This document shows positions 63,161 through 64,000 of a stretch of 64,000 bases of DNA, in pieces (position 1 is the first letter of the stretch; each line of letters starts with the position of its first letter). The notes below the pieces were generated by a model. That model made no database searches. It had not been told where the DNA came from and saw only the letters and a list, made by a program, of their open reading frames with translations. The stretch covers positions 25,177,667 to 25,241,666 of the forward strand of contig NC_043989.1 of the NCBI RefSeq assembly GCF_902150065.1. Direction: 5' to 3'. The DNA comes from Myripristis murdjan (taxonomy: Eukaryota > Chordata > Actinopteri > Holocentriformes > Holocentridae). Position numbers and translations under genes: made by a program.

Positions 63161-63640
63161 AAGTTGTTAGGGGTGGGTTTTTTTTTAATCCATTGTTTAT
63201 TACTGAATCGATTTCGGAGCATGTGAAACTAGATGATGTAAGGAATCGAAGCATGTCAGGCTGGGTTCTTAGCAAGGGGACAAAGTATTGCTCCAAAGTT
63301 TGGCAAAATTTTAGCAAGGGAATATCTGGCATAGCCATTTTCAGAGGGGTCTCTTGACCTCTGACCTCTAGATATCTGAATGCAAATGGATTCTATGGGC
63401 AGCCATGGGTCTAACCTTTGCAGACATGCCCACCTTGTGCTATCCCCATGCAGTTTGGGCCACAAACCATGCAGGTTTTTCTAATGCAGTTCACATGTGT
63501 TCTTTTGGCCTGTTGTAAAATGGTGTATTTGTGCAGACTGGGGCCTAAACAGTCTTGGAGTTGTGTAAATTGAGTTAGACTGGAAAGCTGTGACTGCTCC
63601 CATAGCAGCCATTTCATTGAAGTGAGACCATTTAAAAAAA
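63160..63640. mobile_element. Widespread fish interspersed repeat, class unknown
   Basis: Phrases such as TTTATTACTGAATCGATTTC, GACCTCTGACCTCTAGATAT and CAGACATGCCCACC match, from memory, a very common fish repeat. An 18-21-base poly(A) follows at about 63634-63654. No coding part. Confidence 0.45.
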
Positions 63641-63892
63641 AAAAAAAAAAAAAAACAACTTGACATTACTGTATAAAATGACCTAATGTGACCTTAAGAA
63701 TAATCACAGCTCCATGAAACTTTTTTGAAGCATACTTCAGAAAACAAAAATCACTATAAATTGTAATATCGGATCGTTTCATTAGTGCTTGCTGTTGGTA
63801 ATCTACTGGTTTCAAACTTCTGTCTGCTTCCCCTGTTACACTTTCCCATTACAGCTATGTTAGAGTCAGTCTTGTCTGTTCTCTTGGTGCAG

Positions 63893-64000
63893 GTCCTCTG
63901 TTTGGAAGCTCACCAATTTTCCGTCATGCAGTTGGAAGCCCAGCTGCGCCTGTGCCAGAGTTGTTTGTGGTGCTACAGGAGTGGACTACGTTTATTCTCT
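63893..64000 (+). CDS. Possible first coding exon, dnajc4 candidate (partial)
   Basis: Acceptor TTGGTGCAG at 63884-63892 is followed by an ATG at 63926 opening MQLEAQLRLCQSCLWCYRSG and LRLFS to the window edge. The Arg/Leu-rich, acid-poor start resembles an organelle-targeting or membrane N-terminus like that of DNAJC4, a neighbour of NUDT22 in human (from memory). Another frame entered from an upstream ATG at 62296 is also open across the splice. No J domain is visible within the window, so the name is a guess. Confidence 0.35.

Noticed and set aside
1-64000. Endogenous retrovirus, LTR element or Polinton
   Set aside because: No long terminal repeats, gag/pol/env-like or capsid-like frames recognised; both reverse-transcriptase remnants are of LINE type.

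Overview
The window is nuclear DNA from a ray-finned (probably percomorph teleost) fish. The evidence is compact, intron-split vertebrate genes, dense (CA/GT)n microsatellites, a Rex1-type LINE, tRNA-derived SINE and hAT/piggyBac MITEs of fish type, and proteins that read as fish orthologues of human genes. I traced six spliced protein-coding genes and one tRNA gene exon by exon. Three further pieces are weaker: a C-terminal exon of an unidentified gene, a possible alternative last exon, and a possible first coding exon at the right edge. Gene names come from remembered family sequences, not from a search.

Layout. 1-4.95 kb: last coding exon (2424-2602) and probable long 3' UTR of an unidentified + strand gene. 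5-11.7 kb: intergenic, with three DNA-transposon derivatives (one at 805-1205 lies further left), a decayed Rex1-like LINE and microsatellites. 11.75-17.96 kb: sting1 (+), six coding exons, 406 aa. 18.5-19.45 kb: second LINE remnant. 19.5-26.7 kb: gene-poor and rich in simple repeats. 26.9-28.7 kb: a DDIT4/REDD-family gene (+) with a TATA box and several HIF-type ACGTG/GCGTG cores. 30.17-44.68 kb: brd8 (-), 19 coding exons, 777 aa. 44.80-44.87 kb: tRNA-Ala(AGC) (+), divergent from brd8. 46.15-49.9 kb: tmem179 (+), 244 aa. 50.62-56.12 kb: hnRNPU-like gene, best hnrnpul2 (+), 719 aa. 58.09-60.63 kb: nudt22 (-), 430 aa. 62.2-64.0 kb: a divergent 5' exon and a possible dnajc4 start (+).

The genes do not form one pathway. 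STING1 is the innate cyclic-dinucleotide sensor. DDIT4 proteins restrain mTORC1 under stress. BRD8 is a TIP60/NuA4 chromatin subunit. HNRNPUL proteins act in RNA and DNA-damage metabolism. NUDT22 hydrolyses UDP-sugars. From memory, sting1 and brd8 are neighbours on human 5q31, while hnrnpul2 and nudt22 lie on 11q12-13; the window joins these two blocks.

I found no convincing new system. The most notable signals are: a sting1 3' splice site fed directly by a (TG)36 tract with a second AG 9 nt on; a pattern of CA repeats beginning about 10 nt after several brd8 donors; a 123-bp alternating purine-pyrimidine tract inside a hAT MITE in brd8; an overlapping uORF on the DDIT4-family gene; a ~110-residue insertion in NUDT22; and an hnRNPUL protein without an RGG tail. 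I recognised no retroviral, LTR or Polinton sequence.
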